Shown piece by piece: positions 24,050 to 32,543 of a stretch of 64,000 nucleotides of DNA (its first letter is position 1; the number at the start of each line of letters is the position of its first letter). The stretch is from Archangium primigenium (GTDB taxonomy: Bacteria; Myxococcota; Myxococcia; Myxococcales; Myxococcaceae). The stretch lies in the NCBI RefSeq assembly GCF_016904885.1, contig NZ_JADWYI010000001.1, positions 6,944,001-7,008,000 on the forward strand, in the 5' to 3' direction. The translations under genes were made by a program, and so were the position numbers. The notes under the pieces were generated by a model that saw nothing but the letters and a program-made list of their open reading frames with translations, was not told the DNA's origin and did not search any database.

Positions 24050-24994
24050 TCAAACCGTCAGTTCAATATCCACCGCCGGGCCGCGGCGCTGCTCACGATT
24101 CCTGCGCAAGTCCTGCAGTGCACCATTCAGGAGTTGCTCGGGCGTGCCCACCCGGTCCGGATAGCTCACCGCGCCCATGTCCAGCGAGGGGCGCAGCATC
24201 CGCCCCGCCACCTGCAGCCGCGCCAGGGCGAAGCGCTCGCGCACCCGCGTCATCACGTCCGGCACGCCCTCGGCGGAGGTGTTGGGCAGGAGCACGGCGA
24301 ACTCCTCCTCGCCCACGCGCGCCACCACGTCCGCCTCGCGCACCGTCTGGTTCACCACCACCGAGCTGTAGACGAGCAGCCGCTCGGCCGTGGCCGGACC
24401 GGACTCCTTGCGCAGGGCGCGGAAGTCCTCGAGCGAGCCCACCACCAGCGAGAACGTCCCGCCAAAGCGCTCACAGCGCGTCATCTCCAGGGCGAGCAGC
24501 TCCAGCAGGAAGGCGCGCGTATAGAGACCCGTGAGGGGATCGTGGTGCGCCGCGGCGGCGCCCACGCCCTCGGGCAGCATGGCCCGGCGCACCGAGGCCT
24601 TCAGGCGCAGCTGGGCGCGCAGCCGCAAGACCAGCTCCTCGCCCGAGTCCGCGCGCGAGGCCACGTCCACGCCCATGCCCTTGGTCATGCAGAAGTGGTG
24701 GGCCTCGCCGTCCGCGGAGTCCACCAGGTACATCAGGGGCACCGTGCCCCGGCTCATCTGCCGCAGCCGACGCGCCACGGCCACGGCCACGAAGTCCGGC
24801 CCCTGGGCGGCGAGCACCACCGCGTCCGGGTGGATGGCCTCGAAGAGGGGCGCCGCCGCGTCGAAGCGCGTCACCGGCACCACCCGGAAGCCCGCCGTGG
24901 CCAGGGCCACCCGGGTGCGCTCGAGATCCTCGGCCCGTGGCTCCACCACCAGGACCGTGAGTTGCTCCGTCTTCGCGTCGTGTCTCAGTGCCAC
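24050..24994 (-). CDS. degenerate receiver fused to a GGDEF-type domain
   Basis: A 314-residue protein with a CheY-like N-terminal half. The phospho-acceptor region reads PDAVVLAAQG, so the usual Asp is missing, and the acidic pair of the pocket is reduced to VVEPRAED. The C-terminal half is a diguanylate cyclase fold: DPLTGLYTR at 152-160 and the signature region ARVGEEEFAVLLP with GEEEF at 228-232 in place of GG(D/E)EF. It may be a c-di-GMP-binding or otherwise non-catalytic regulator; weak cyclase activity is not excluded. GTG start at 24994, preceded by a G-rich ribosome site. It is followed on the same strand by the NtrC-type regulator after 72 bases. Confidence 0.85.
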   Translation of the reverse strand: MALRHDAKTEQLTVLVVEPRAEDLERTRVALATAGFRVVPVTRFDAAAPLFEAIHPDAVVLAAQGPDFVAVAVARRLRQMSRGTVPLMYLVDSADGEAHHFCMTKGMGVDVASRADSGEELVLRLRAQLRLKASVRRAMLPEGVGAAAAHHDPLTGLYTRAFLLELLALEMTRCERFGGTFSLVVGSLEDFRALRKESGPATAERLLVYSSVVVNQTVREADVVARVGEEEFAVLLPNTSAEGVPDVMTRVRERFALARLQVAGRMLRPSLDMGAVSYPDRVGTPEQLLNGALQDLRRNREQRRGPAVDIELTV

Positions 24995-25146
24995 TTGCTG
25001 CCCCCGTGCGCCGACCGGAATTTTTTCCGACCTGTTTTCCGCGCGCCGTCCCCAGGATTTACAGTCCGACCCGCCCGACCCGCCCCGCCACCCCAGCCAT
25101 CCCCCTGTTTTTCCTAGGGGAGGGAAGAAACTTGCTTCCCGTGACC

Positions 25147-25410
25147 CTAGGAATCAGCAACAGGCGTGCCAGCAAGTTCCCTCCGGAGGAAACGCTCCAC
25201 CTCGTCTTCCACCAGATGGTGCTTGAAGGCGACGCGGCCGCCCACGATGACCACGGGGATGTCGTAGCGGTAGGTGGCCAGGAGCGTGGGGTCGGCGCGA
25301 ATGTCTTCTTCCACCAAGTCGAAGGGGAGACGGGCGCGCACGCGCTCGAGCACGGCCTTCGCCTCGTCGCACAGACCGCAGCGGGGTTTCGAGTAGAGTC
25401 GGACAATCAT
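25147..25410 (-). CDS. glutaredoxin-like thiol protein
   Basis: An 87-residue thioredoxin-fold protein with the redox motif CGLC at 11-14 (SKPRCGLCDEAK) and the cis-Pro segment YDIPVVIVGG near residue 52. This size and layout match the short glutaredoxin family (DUF836-like) rather than classical glutaredoxins. It probably handles cytoplasmic dithiols. Only 23 bases separate its start from the divergent PATAN gene. Confidence 0.88.
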   Translation of the reverse strand: MIVRLYSKPRCGLCDEAKAVLERVRARLPFDLVEEDIRADPTLLATYRYDIPVVIVGGRVAFKHHLVEDEVERFLRRELAGTPVADS

Positions 25411-25433
25411 TTGGGACGTGAGGATGGGACGCG

Positions 25434-26603
25434 ATGCGCGGTCTGTCAGGTGACTTCTCGACGATGCCCCTCAAGGATCTCGTCGCGTACCTGGGCAACC
25501 GGAGGGTGACGGGGACGCTGCGGGTGCTGCGCGCCGGGGTGCGCAAGCTCTTGCTCGTGCGCGAGGGGCAGGTGCTCAGCGCCAGCTCCAACCAGCCGCG
25601 CGAGTACCTGGGCCAGTTCCTCATGCACATGGGGCACTTGAGCGAGGAGGACTTCCAGCGGGCCCATGCGCGGCAGCGCGAGACGCAGGTGCCGCTCGGC
25701 CAGCTGCTCGTGGCCGCGGGGACCGTGAGCGAGCAGACGGTGCGCGGCACGCTGCAGCTCAAGTTCCGCGAGGGCCTGCTGGAGATGTTCCGCTGGGAGG
25801 AGGGCGAGTTCTCCTTCGACGCGGGCGCGGTGGCCGAGGTGGAGGGCATCGAGGCGCGGGTGGACCTCTTGGACATCCACCGCGAGGGGGAGTTCCGCGA
25901 GACGGCGTGGCAGGCCATCCGGGCGGTGTTCCCCTCGGGCGCGGCCTACCTGGAGGTGGACGAGGGCCGGCTGGCCGAGCCGCCGCGGCCCGGCACCCTG
26001 GACGCGGCGCTGGTGGCGCGCGTGCGCGAGGGGTTGAGCATCGACGAGCTCGTGCGGGTCCTGCACGCCTCGGACTTCCTGGTGTACCAGCGGCTGTACG
26101 CGCTGCACCGGCAGGAGGCCCTGCGCGTGGTGAACACGCCGCCGCCGGGCCGCTCGCCCCCCGCCGCCCAGGAGCCGCTCGTGGCGGTGCCCTCCATGGA
26201 GGTGGAGCTGAGCGACGAGCTCACGACGGAGGAGCTCATCCAGTCGGCGCGCTCGGCGCTGGAGAACGGGGACTTCCAGCAGGGCGAGGCGCTCGCGCGG
26301 CGGGCCCACGAGCGCGCCGTCACGTCCGAGACGGAGGCCCTGCTGCACTCGGCGGAGGCGGTGCTGCTCGGGGTGCTGCGCCGGCGCATGCTGGACACGC
26401 CCCAGGTGCCCTCCTTGCGCGTGACGGCGGCGCAGCTCAAGACCACGCCCCTCACCTCGCCCGAGCGCTACCTGCTCTCGCGCATCGACGGCAAGCGCGA
26501 CGTGCGGGACATCCTGGGCATGTCGCCCCTGCACGAGCTGGATGCGCTGCGCTACTTCCAGTCCTTCGTGGACACGGGCCTCGTGCGGCTCACCCCGCGC
26601 TAG
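25434..26603 (+). CDS. PATAN/DUF4388-domain protein
   Basis: A 389-residue cytoplasmic protein. Its N-terminus (GLSGDFSTMPLKDLVAYLGNRRVTGTL, quoted here only in part as GDFSTMPLKDLVAYLGNRR) and the following LLLVREGQVLSASSNQP are typical of DUF4388/PATAN domains. These domains are common in myxobacterial signalling and gliding proteins and usually mediate partner contacts. A second alpha-helical region covers residues 200-390. No catalytic motif is seen. Its TAG overlaps the TAG of the convergent penicillin-binding-protein gene within the four bases CTAG. Confidence 0.8.
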   Translation: MRGLSGDFSTMPLKDLVAYLGNRRVTGTLRVLRAGVRKLLLVREGQVLSASSNQPREYLGQFLMHMGHLSEEDFQRAHARQRETQVPLGQLLVAAGTVSEQTVRGTLQLKFREGLLEMFRWEEGEFSFDAGAVAEVEGIEARVDLLDIHREGEFRETAWQAIRAVFPSGAAYLEVDEGRLAEPPRPGTLDAALVARVREGLSIDELVRVLHASDFLVYQRLYALHRQEALRVVNTPPPGRSPPAAQEPLVAVPSMEVELSDELTTEELIQSARSALENGDFQQGEALARRAHERAVTSETEALLHSAEAVLLGVLRRRMLDTPQVPSLRVTAAQLKTTPLTSPERYLLSRIDGKRDVRDILGMSPLHELDALRYFQSFVDTGLVRLTPR

Positions 26604-28087
26604 GGCTGGGACTCGGCGGAGCGCACCGGCTCCGGCGCGGGCGCCGCGGGCGTCTGGGCCACCGGGAGGTGCTCCTCCTCCCCCTCGACCTCGTCCTCCC
26701 CGGGCACGGCCGCGGGGGGCGCCACGTCCGGGGTGGACGGGACGGGCGGCACGAGCGCGCCGGGCGGCAGCCGCGCCAGGCCCAGGCGCATGGCCTCGCG
26801 GCCGAGCCACGCGGCGCGGATGCGCCAGAGCGGCTCGTTGACGAGCACCGCGGCCACCGCGACCTTGGGGTTGTCCTTGGGCGCGAAGCCCACGAACCAC
26901 GAGTAGTCCCGGAAGGGCTTGTTGTCCGCCAGGGTGCCCGTCTTGCCCACCGCGCCGGGCACGCCCATGCCCCGCTCGCGGAAGACGCGGCGGGCGGTGC
27001 CGCGGGTGACGGTGGCCTCCAGCATCGTCGTCAGGCCCCGGGCCACCTCGGGCGAGAGCACCCGCTCACCCGCGGAGGCGCGCGTGTCCTCGCCGGGCTC
27101 GAAGAGCACGGGCTCGCGCCACACGCCGCCATTGGCCGCCACGGACGCGAGCAGGGCGCCGTGCAGGGGCGAGAGGTACACGTCCCCGAAGCCCGCGCCC
27201 GTCTGGGCGAAGCGGAACTCGTCCCCCTCCGGCACCGAGGCCAGTGACACGTCCGTGGGCACCGGGAAGTCGATCTCCCGGTTGAAGTGGAAGCGCGCCG
27301 CCGCGCGCCGCAGGGCCTCGGGCGACAGGTGGCGCTGGGTGAGCTTGGCGAAGATGACGTTGGCGCTCTTGCCCATGGCCTCCGCGAGCGAGTGGCACTG
27401 CCCGTCGCTCGTGCTGTCCTCCAGGAGCTTCGAGGAGATGCGCCGCTTGCCGCCGTGGAAGCACGTCTCCGCCTCGGGCGTGAGGCCCGCCTCCAGGAGC
27501 GCGGCGCCGGTGACGATCTTGAAGATGCTCGCCGCGGGGAACACCGCGCGCGTGGACAGGCCCCGCACATCTGGCCGGGACTGGGAGTGCTCGGCCATGG
27601 CCAGCACCCGGCCCGTGGCGGGCTCGAGCACCACCACCGCGCCGAAGGGCACCTGGTACTGCGTGAGGATGGCGTTGAGTTGACCCTGGAGCACCGGATC
27701 GATGGTCAGCGGCACCTCGCCCGTCTTGTCCGCCAGCACCAGCCGCCCGGCGGCGTTCTTCTTCGCCCGCGAGAGCAGGTCCTGCTTCGCGCTGAGCGAG
27801 CGCAGGTGACCAAAGGGCGGATCCGCCTCCCGGGAGGGCACGGGCGCGGGCGGCAGCAGCCCGGGCAGCACCTCCACCGGGCCCACCTCCGCCAGGCCTC
27901 CCTCCGGCACGCCCGCGTCCGGCGCGAGCGCCTCCGCTGCCCGGACCTCCAACGGTCCCGCGTCCGGCGACGCGGCCTCGGCCCCGGGCGGCTGGCCCGG
28001 GTCGGGGATACCGCCTTCGTCCGCGCCGACGAGCAGCAGCAGCAGGGGCAACAGCAGCGTGGCGGGGATGACTCGGGAGACCGTCAT
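26600..28087 (-). CDS. penicillin-binding transpeptidase
   Basis: Peptidoglycan DD-transpeptidase of 495 residues. It has an N-terminal membrane or signal segment (RVIPATLLLPLLLLLVGA) and a Pro/Ala/Glu-rich spacer to about residue 95. The transpeptidase domain carries all three motifs: SIFK at 187-190, SAN at 241-243 and KTGT at 382-385. A Pro-rich tail ends the protein. There is no glycosyltransferase domain and no full dimerisation domain, so it is a compact class B-like enzyme, or a distant relative of OXA-type beta-lactamases. ATG 28087 starts directly before the signal segment. The ABC permease gene diverges 151 bases away. Confidence 0.9.
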   Translation of the reverse strand: MTVSRVIPATLLLPLLLLLVGADEGGIPDPGQPPGAEAASPDAGPLEVRAAEALAPDAGVPEGGLAEVGPVEVLPGLLPPAPVPSREADPPFGHLRSLSAKQDLLSRAKKNAAGRLVLADKTGEVPLTIDPVLQGQLNAILTQYQVPFGAVVVLEPATGRVLAMAEHSQSRPDVRGLSTRAVFPAASIFKIVTGAALLEAGLTPEAETCFHGGKRRISSKLLEDSTSDGQCHSLAEAMGKSANVIFAKLTQRHLSPEALRRAAARFHFNREIDFPVPTDVSLASVPEGDEFRFAQTGAGFGDVYLSPLHGALLASVAANGGVWREPVLFEPGEDTRASAGERVLSPEVARGLTTMLEATVTRGTARRVFRERGMGVPGAVGKTGTLADNKPFRDYSWFVGFAPKDNPKVAVAAVLVNEPLWRIRAAWLGREAMRLGLARLPPGALVPPVPSTPDVAPPAAVPGEDEVEGEEEHLPVAQTPAAPAPEPVRSAESQP

Positions 28088-28238
28088 GCGCGGGGGACTC
28101 GCGGGGGCGAGGGGGGAGCGGGCATCGTACCCGGCCGTTCCCGCCCGTCCATTCCCTCCGAGCCCGAGTGTCGTCCCCTCGCCTGCCCGGCGAGAATGCT
28201 GGCGAGCCCCCCGGGGGGCCGATAGGGTCCCGGGCGCC

Positions 28239-29027
28239 TTGAACGGACTGAACGAAACCGTGGTGATCTGGAGCGCCGAGTGTCGGCGCACCCTGCGCAG
28301 CTCGCGCGTGGTGGCGCTGCTCGGGCTCTACAGCCTCTTCTCGCTGGTCGTCTTCCTCGCGGCGATCTTCCTGCGCTCCATCGTGCAGCAGATGGTGGAT
28401 GCCGGGATGATGCCGCCCAGCGAGGAGTTGCCGCTGTCGGTGCGGGGCGTCTACTACCTGAGCCTCTTCTTCCTGCCGCTGTACATCGCGCTGATGGGCT
28501 TCGATCAGGTGAGCGGCGAGGTGGGCCCGCGCTCCATCCGCTACCTCACGGTGCGCTCGCGCCGCTCGTCCATCGTCCTGGGCAAGCTGCTGGCCCAGAC
28601 CACGGTGCTCTGGGCGCTCGTGTTCGCGCTGGACTTCGGGCTGTGTGTCTACACGGCCTTCACCACGCCGGGCTTCGGCGCCGGCGCCTTCGCGCGCTAC
28701 CTCGTGCACTTCTGGGTGGCCTCGGCGCTCTACTCCTTCGCCTTCCTGAGCCTCACCGCGCTGTGCTCGTGCCTCACGACCAGCCCCGCGGTGAGCCTCA
28801 TCCTCAACCTGGCCGTGCTGCTCTCCTCCCTCATCCTGTGGATGACGGCGCTGGCCGACGAGGGCAACCCCGTGCGCACCGCGCGCTACCTCTCGCCCCT
28901 GCGCTACTCGCTCGGGCTCTTGTCTCCGGAGACCACGCAGGTGGCCCTCAGCGCCGCGGCCTACGCCGTCTTCTCGGTGCTCTTCCTCGGCGGTGCCCTG
29001 GCCGCCCTGCGCACGAGGGATCTGTGA
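28239..29027 (+). CDS. ABC-2-type transporter permease
   Basis: Membrane subunit of an ABC exporter, about 262 residues with six hydrophobic segments. Examples are VALLGLYSLFSLVVFLAAIF near the N-terminus and FWVASALYSFAFLSLTALCS in the second half. The topology suits ABC-2 permeases of export or drug-efflux systems. The start is uncertain: TTG 28239 gives the usual polar N-terminus, while GTG 28260 or 28263 is possible. Its TGA overlaps the GTG of the following ATPase gene (GTGA), so the two are translationally coupled. Confidence 0.85.
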   Translation: MNGLNETVVIWSAECRRTLRSSRVVALLGLYSLFSLVVFLAAIFLRSIVQQMVDAGMMPPSEELPLSVRGVYYLSLFFLPLYIALMGFDQVSGEVGPRSIRYLTVRSRRSSIVLGKLLAQTTVLWALVFALDFGLCVYTAFTTPGFGAGAFARYLVHFWVASALYSFAFLSLTALCSCLTTSPAVSLILNLAVLLSSLILWMTALADEGNPVRTARYLSPLRYSLGLLSPETTQVALSAAAYAVFSVLFLGGALAALRTRDL

Positions 29028-29935
29028 GCGACACGGCCATCGAACTCGTCGAGGTCAGCCGCCGCTTCGGCCCCAAGCTGGCGGTGGACGGCGTGAGCCT
29101 GCGCATCCAGCGGGGCGAGGTGTACGGCCTCATCGGCCCCAACGGCGCCGGCAAGACGACCACCTTCGCCATGATGTGCGGCTACCTCAAGCCGAGCCAG
29201 GGCAGCGTCCGGGTGATGGGGGTGGAGCCCACGCAGGAGGGCGCGCTCAAGGGCAAGCTGGGCGTGCTGCCGCAGGACGCGGTCCTTCCCGGCAACTGGA
29301 AGGTGGGCGCCTTGCTCGTCTACTGGGCGAGCCTCAGCGGGCTGGCCGGGCCGGAGGGCGAGGCGCGCGGCGCGCTGGAGAAGGTCGGCCTCGCCGAGGC
29401 GTGGAACGTGGAGACCCATGCCCTGTCGCACGGCATGGCCAAGCGCGTGGCCCTCGCCCAGGCGCTCATGGGCCGCCCTCCCTTGGTGCTGCTCGACGAG
29501 CCCACCGCGGGCATGGATCCGAAGATCGCCCACCAGGTGCGCCAGGTCATCCAGGAGATGCGCGGCCAGCAGACGGTGGTGGTCTCCAGCCACAACCTCC
29601 AGGAGCTGGAGCAGCTGTGCGACGCGGCGGCCATCCTGGATCGCGGGCGGCTCGTGCAGGCGGGCAGCCTCGCCGACCTCACGCGGCAGACGGCCGAGTT
29701 CCGCGTCCAGGTGGCGCGGGGCACGGTGCTGCTGCCCGAGGTGCAGGCGCTCGCGGGCGTCGTGTCCGCGCGCCTGGAGGGTGAGAGCCTGCTGCACGTG
29801 CGCTTCGACGGAGAGGCCCACCCGCCCGAGGAGGTCATCAGCCGGGTGGTGGGACACCTGCTCCAGACGGGGGTGCTCATCCTCGGCGTGTCGCGGGGCC
29901 AACGGCTGGAGGAGCGCGTCCTGCAGCTGACGTGA
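29024..29935 (+). CDS. ABC exporter ATP-binding protein
   Basis: ATPase of 303 residues for the permease encoded just upstream. It has Walker A GPNGAGKTT at about 40-48, Walker B LVLLDEPTAGMDP and the switch His in SSHNLQELE. The signature motif is LSHGM instead of LSGGQ, as in a number of ABC-2 export ATPases. The C-terminal 80 residues form the accessory domain common in these exporters. GTG start overlapping the permease stop. Substrate unknown. Confidence 0.9.
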   Translation: MSDTAIELVEVSRRFGPKLAVDGVSLRIQRGEVYGLIGPNGAGKTTTFAMMCGYLKPSQGSVRVMGVEPTQEGALKGKLGVLPQDAVLPGNWKVGALLVYWASLSGLAGPEGEARGALEKVGLAEAWNVETHALSHGMAKRVALAQALMGRPPLVLLDEPTAGMDPKIAHQVRQVIQEMRGQQTVVVSSHNLQELEQLCDAAAILDRGRLVQAGSLADLTRQTAEFRVQVARGTVLLPEVQALAGVVSARLEGESLLHVRFDGEAHPPEEVISRVVGHLLQTGVLILGVSRGQRLEERVLQLT

Positions 29936-29985
29936 GCCGGGGCGGCGAGGAAAAAGAACGCCGGGGGAAATTCCGGCTGAAACTC

Positions 29986-30023
29986 CGGGGCGCCTCGGGT
30001 CACTCCCCGGGGATGGCGCCCCG
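29986..30023. terminator. bidirectional hairpin between the ABC ATPase and TusA-like genes
   Basis: A 9-bp outer stem pairs CGGGGCGCC (29986-29994) with GGCGCCCCG (30015-30023). An inner 4-bp stem (CGGG/CCCG) tightens it. It sits four bases past the stop of the convergent TusA-like gene. T-tracts are weak on both sides. Confidence 0.6.
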
Positions 30024-30027
30024 CCCC

Positions 30028-30261
30028 TCATCCTCCCGCCTTGCGGACCCAGCCCACCCAGAGGGTGTCGCGTCGCTCCAGGCCGAGCAGCTCGTGGCCC
30101 GTGGCCTCGCACCACGCGGGCAGATCCGCGGCCACGCCGGCGTCGGTGGCCACCAGCTCCACGAGGGAGCCCGGTGCCGCGCGGCGCATGGCCTTGGCGA
30201 TCTCCAGGATGGGAACCGGGCAGAAGGTGCCCGAGGCGTCCACGCGCACGTCCGGTCGCAT
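30028..30261 (-). CDS. TusA/SirA-family sulfur carrier protein
   Basis: A 77-residue protein with the family motif CPVPILE, the reactive Cys being C14, near the N-terminus (VDASGTFCPVPILEIAKAM). TusA-type proteins relay persulfide sulfur for tRNA thiolation or cofactor assembly. The ATG at 30261 gives the usual family length; an upstream in-frame start would add about 49 unrelated residues. A near-perfect palindrome lies 34 bases upstream of this start. Confidence 0.88.
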   Translation of the reverse strand: MRPDVRVDASGTFCPVPILEIAKAMRRAAPGSLVELVATDAGVAADLPAWCEATGHELLGLERRDTLWVGWVRKAGG

Positions 30262-30294
30262 GGCCTCAGTGTAGGCCCGCGCGGGCGTGCGCGC

Positions 30295-30313
30295 CCGAGG
30301 GAATTTCCCTCGG
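30295..30313. promoter_or_regulatory. 19-bp palindrome upstream of the TusA-like gene
   Basis: CCGAGGGAA (30295-30303) and TTCCCTCGG (30305-30313) are perfect inverted arms around a single T. The position, 34 bases before the TusA-like start, suits an operator. A hairpin in the RNA is unlikely because the loop would be one base. Confidence 0.45.
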
Positions 30314-30484
30314 AAATCCTTGTGTTTTCGGGTGCCTGGGTGGAGTCGATGCCCGGGAGCGGTGAACCCGACCGCGCCTTGCGCCCCCGGAATGGGCTCT
30401 GTTATCACCCCGCGCCCTGTTGACTGTCCGCACGAACCGGGACCGCAGTTGGACCGACGACGTACCTAGGAGCAGAACACACTC

Positions 30485-32458
30485 ATGAAACCCAATGTAC
30501 TCGTGGCCCTCCTGGTGGGCCTGTTGCTGGGATTCGCCACCGGCTACTCCGTGAAGGGTGGCAAGGGCGCCACCGAGGGCAGCCGCCCCGTGGCCGCCGC
30601 CCCCAACGCGCCCCGTGATGGCAAGCCCTCCGACAGCACCCTGTTCCGCGTGCCCATCGACGGCTCGCCCACCAAGGGCAGCGCCGACGCGCTCGTCACG
30701 CTGGTGGAGTTCTCCGACTATCAGTGCCCGTTCTGCGCGCGCGCCGACGCCACGGTGGTGCAGTTGCAGAAGGACTACGGCGACAAGCTGCGCGTGGTCA
30801 TGAAGCAGAACCCGCTGTCCTTCCACCCGCGCGCCAAGCCGGCCGCGCTCGGCGCCCTGGCCGCCGGTGAGCAGGGCAAGTACTGGGAGTTCCACGCCAA
30901 GCTGTTCGCCAACAGCCGCGACCTCGAGGACAAGGACCTGGAGAAGCACGCCCAGGAGCTCGGCCTCGACATGAACAAGTGGAAGACGGACATGAGCAGC
31001 CAGAAGCTGTCGGCCGTCATCGATCGGGACCAGGCCATGGCCGGCAAGCTCGGCGCCAACGGCACCCCGGCCTTCTTCATCAACGGCCGCTTCCTGTCGG
31101 GCGCCCAGCCCCTGGACAAGTTCAAGACCGTCATCGACGCGGAGCTCGCCAACGCCGAGGCGCTGGTGCGCTCGGGCACCAAGCCCTCCGAGGTGTACGC
31201 CGCCGTGATGGCCAAGGGCGTGGACTCCGTGCCGCGCGCCGCCCCCCAGGCCGCCGAGGCTCCCGCCCAGGCCTACCGCAAGGTGGACGTGCCCAACGAC
31301 TCCCCGTCCTTCGGTCCCAAGGACGCCAAGGTGACGATCGTCGAGTGGTCCGACTTCGAGTGCCCCTTCTGCGGCCGCGTGGGCCCCACGCTCAAGCAGA
31401 TCAAGGAGACGTACCCCAAGGACGTGCGCGTGATGTTCCGCCACCAGCCCCTGCCCTTCCACCCCAACGCCAAGCCCGCCGCCGTGGCGTCCATGGCCGC
31501 GCACGAGCAGGGCAAGTTCTGGGAGTACCACGACAAGCTCTTCGCCAATCAGAAGGCCCTGGATCGCGCCTCGCTGGAGAAGTACGCCCAGGAGCTGGGC
31601 CTGAACATGGGCCAGTTCAAGGCCGCCATGGACTCGGGCAAGCTCGGCGACAAGGTGGAGGCCGACTCCGCCGCCGGTAACGCCGTGGGCGCCAATGGCA
31701 CCCCGACCTTCTTCATCAACGGCCGCGAGATCGTGGGCGCCCAGCCCTTCGACAACTTCAAGCGCATCATCGAGGAGGAGAAGGCCCGCGCGGACAAGCT
31801 GCTGGCCGCTGGCACCAAGCCGGCCGACCTGTACGCCAGGCTCATCGAGGAGGGCGTGAAGTCCAATGGCGCCGCCCCCGCGCCGGCCGCCCAGGCCGCC
31901 GCCGCCGAGCCCGCCGTGCAGAACATCGAGGTCGGCAACGCTCCGGCCAAGGGCCCGAAGAACGCCCCCGTCACCATCGTGACCTACTCGGACTTCGAGT
32001 GCCCCTTCTGCAGCCGCGTGGTGCCCACGCTCGCGCAGCTGGAGAAGGACTACAAGGGCAAGATCCGCGTGGCCTTCAAGAACCAGCCCCTGCCCTTCCA
32101 CGCCAACGCCAAGCCCGCGGCGCTCGCGGCCCTGGCCGCCAACGAGCAGGGCAAGTTCTGGGAGTACCACGACAAGCTCTTCGCCAATCAGCGCGCCCTG
32201 GATCGCGCCTCGCTGGAGAAGTACGCCCAGGAGCTGGGCCTGAACATGGGCCAGTTCAAGGCCGCCATGGACTCCAACAAGTTCGAGGCGCAGCTCAACG
32301 CGGACATGGCCGAGGCCACCCGCGTGGGCGTCAACGGCACCCCGAGCTTCTTCATCAACGGCCGCTCGCTCGTGGGCGCCCAGCCCGTGGACGCCTTCAA
32401 GCGCGTCATCGACGAGGAGCTCAAGAAGAAGGGCACGGTCGCCGCGGATCAGAAGTAG
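30485..32458 (+). CDS. triple-DsbA-domain thiol-disulfide oxidoreductase, exported
   Basis: A 657-residue protein made of an N-terminal signal or anchor segment (VLVALLVGLLLGFATGYSV) and three consecutive DsbA-like thioredoxin folds. Each repeat keeps the redox site CPFC: residues 81-84, 293-296 and 506-509. Each also has the cis-Pro segment NGTPxFFINGR. Linkers between repeats are Ala/Pro-rich. Most DsbA proteins have one domain of about 200 residues, so this is a tandem triplication. Domains 2 and 3 share a nearly identical 132-bp stretch. It probably acts in the periplasm or at the membrane on disulfide bonds, with three sites on one chain. The start has the ribosome site TAGGAG. A strong terminator follows. 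Confidence 0.92.
   Translation: MKPNVLVALLVGLLLGFATGYSVKGGKGATEGSRPVAAAPNAPRDGKPSDSTLFRVPIDGSPTKGSADALVTLVEFSDYQCPFCARADATVVQLQKDYGDKLRVVMKQNPLSFHPRAKPAALGALAAGEQGKYWEFHAKLFANSRDLEDKDLEKHAQELGLDMNKWKTDMSSQKLSAVIDRDQAMAGKLGANGTPAFFINGRFLSGAQPLDKFKTVIDAELANAEALVRSGTKPSEVYAAVMAKGVDSVPRAAPQAAEAPAQAYRKVDVPNDSPSFGPKDAKVTIVEWSDFECPFCGRVGPTLKQIKETYPKDVRVMFRHQPLPFHPNAKPAAVASMAAHEQGKFWEYHDKLFANQKALDRASLEKYAQELGLNMGQFKAAMDSGKLGDKVEADSAAGNAVGANGTPTFFINGREIVGAQPFDNFKRIIEEEKARADKLLAAGTKPADLYARLIEEGVKSNGAAPAPAAQAAAAEPAVQNIEVGNAPAKGPKNAPVTIVTYSDFECPFCSRVVPTLAQLEKDYKGKIRVAFKNQPLPFHANAKPAALAALAANEQGKFWEYHDKLFANQRALDRASLEKYAQELGLNMGQFKAAMDSNKFEAQLNADMAEATRVGVNGTPSFFINGRSLVGAQPVDAFKRVIDEELKKKGTVAADQK
31504..31635 (+). 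repeat. long near-identical repeat, copy 1 (DsbA domain 2)
   Basis: 132 bases that recur 639 bases downstream, at 32143-32274, with three mismatches, clustered at the codon AAG versus CGC (with its flanking base). The offset is exactly 213 codons, the spacing of the CPFC sites of domains 2 and 3. Confidence 0.9.
32143..32274 (+). repeat. long near-identical repeat, copy 2 (DsbA domain 3)
   Basis: Second copy of the 132-base repeat. The DNA matches even at third codon positions, which suggests recent gene conversion or recent duplication rather than selection on the protein alone; flanking parts of the two domains are clearly more diverged. Confidence 0.9.
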
Positions 32459-32485
32459 TCCGCGCCGCTCGACTCCCGACGTGAA

Positions 32486-32520
32486 GAAGGCCGCCAGGAC
32501 CCTCGGGTCCGGCGGCCTTC
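32486..32520. terminator. bidirectional terminator between the triple-DsbA and RidA genes
   Basis: A 10-bp outer stem pairs GAAGGCCGCC (32486-32495) with GGCGGCCTTC (32511-32520), continued by an inner 5-bp stem GGACC/GGTCC with a four-base loop. It lies between two convergent genes. Confidence 0.85.
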
Positions 32521-32543
32521 GTCGTTGCGGGGTGCCCGGGCGC

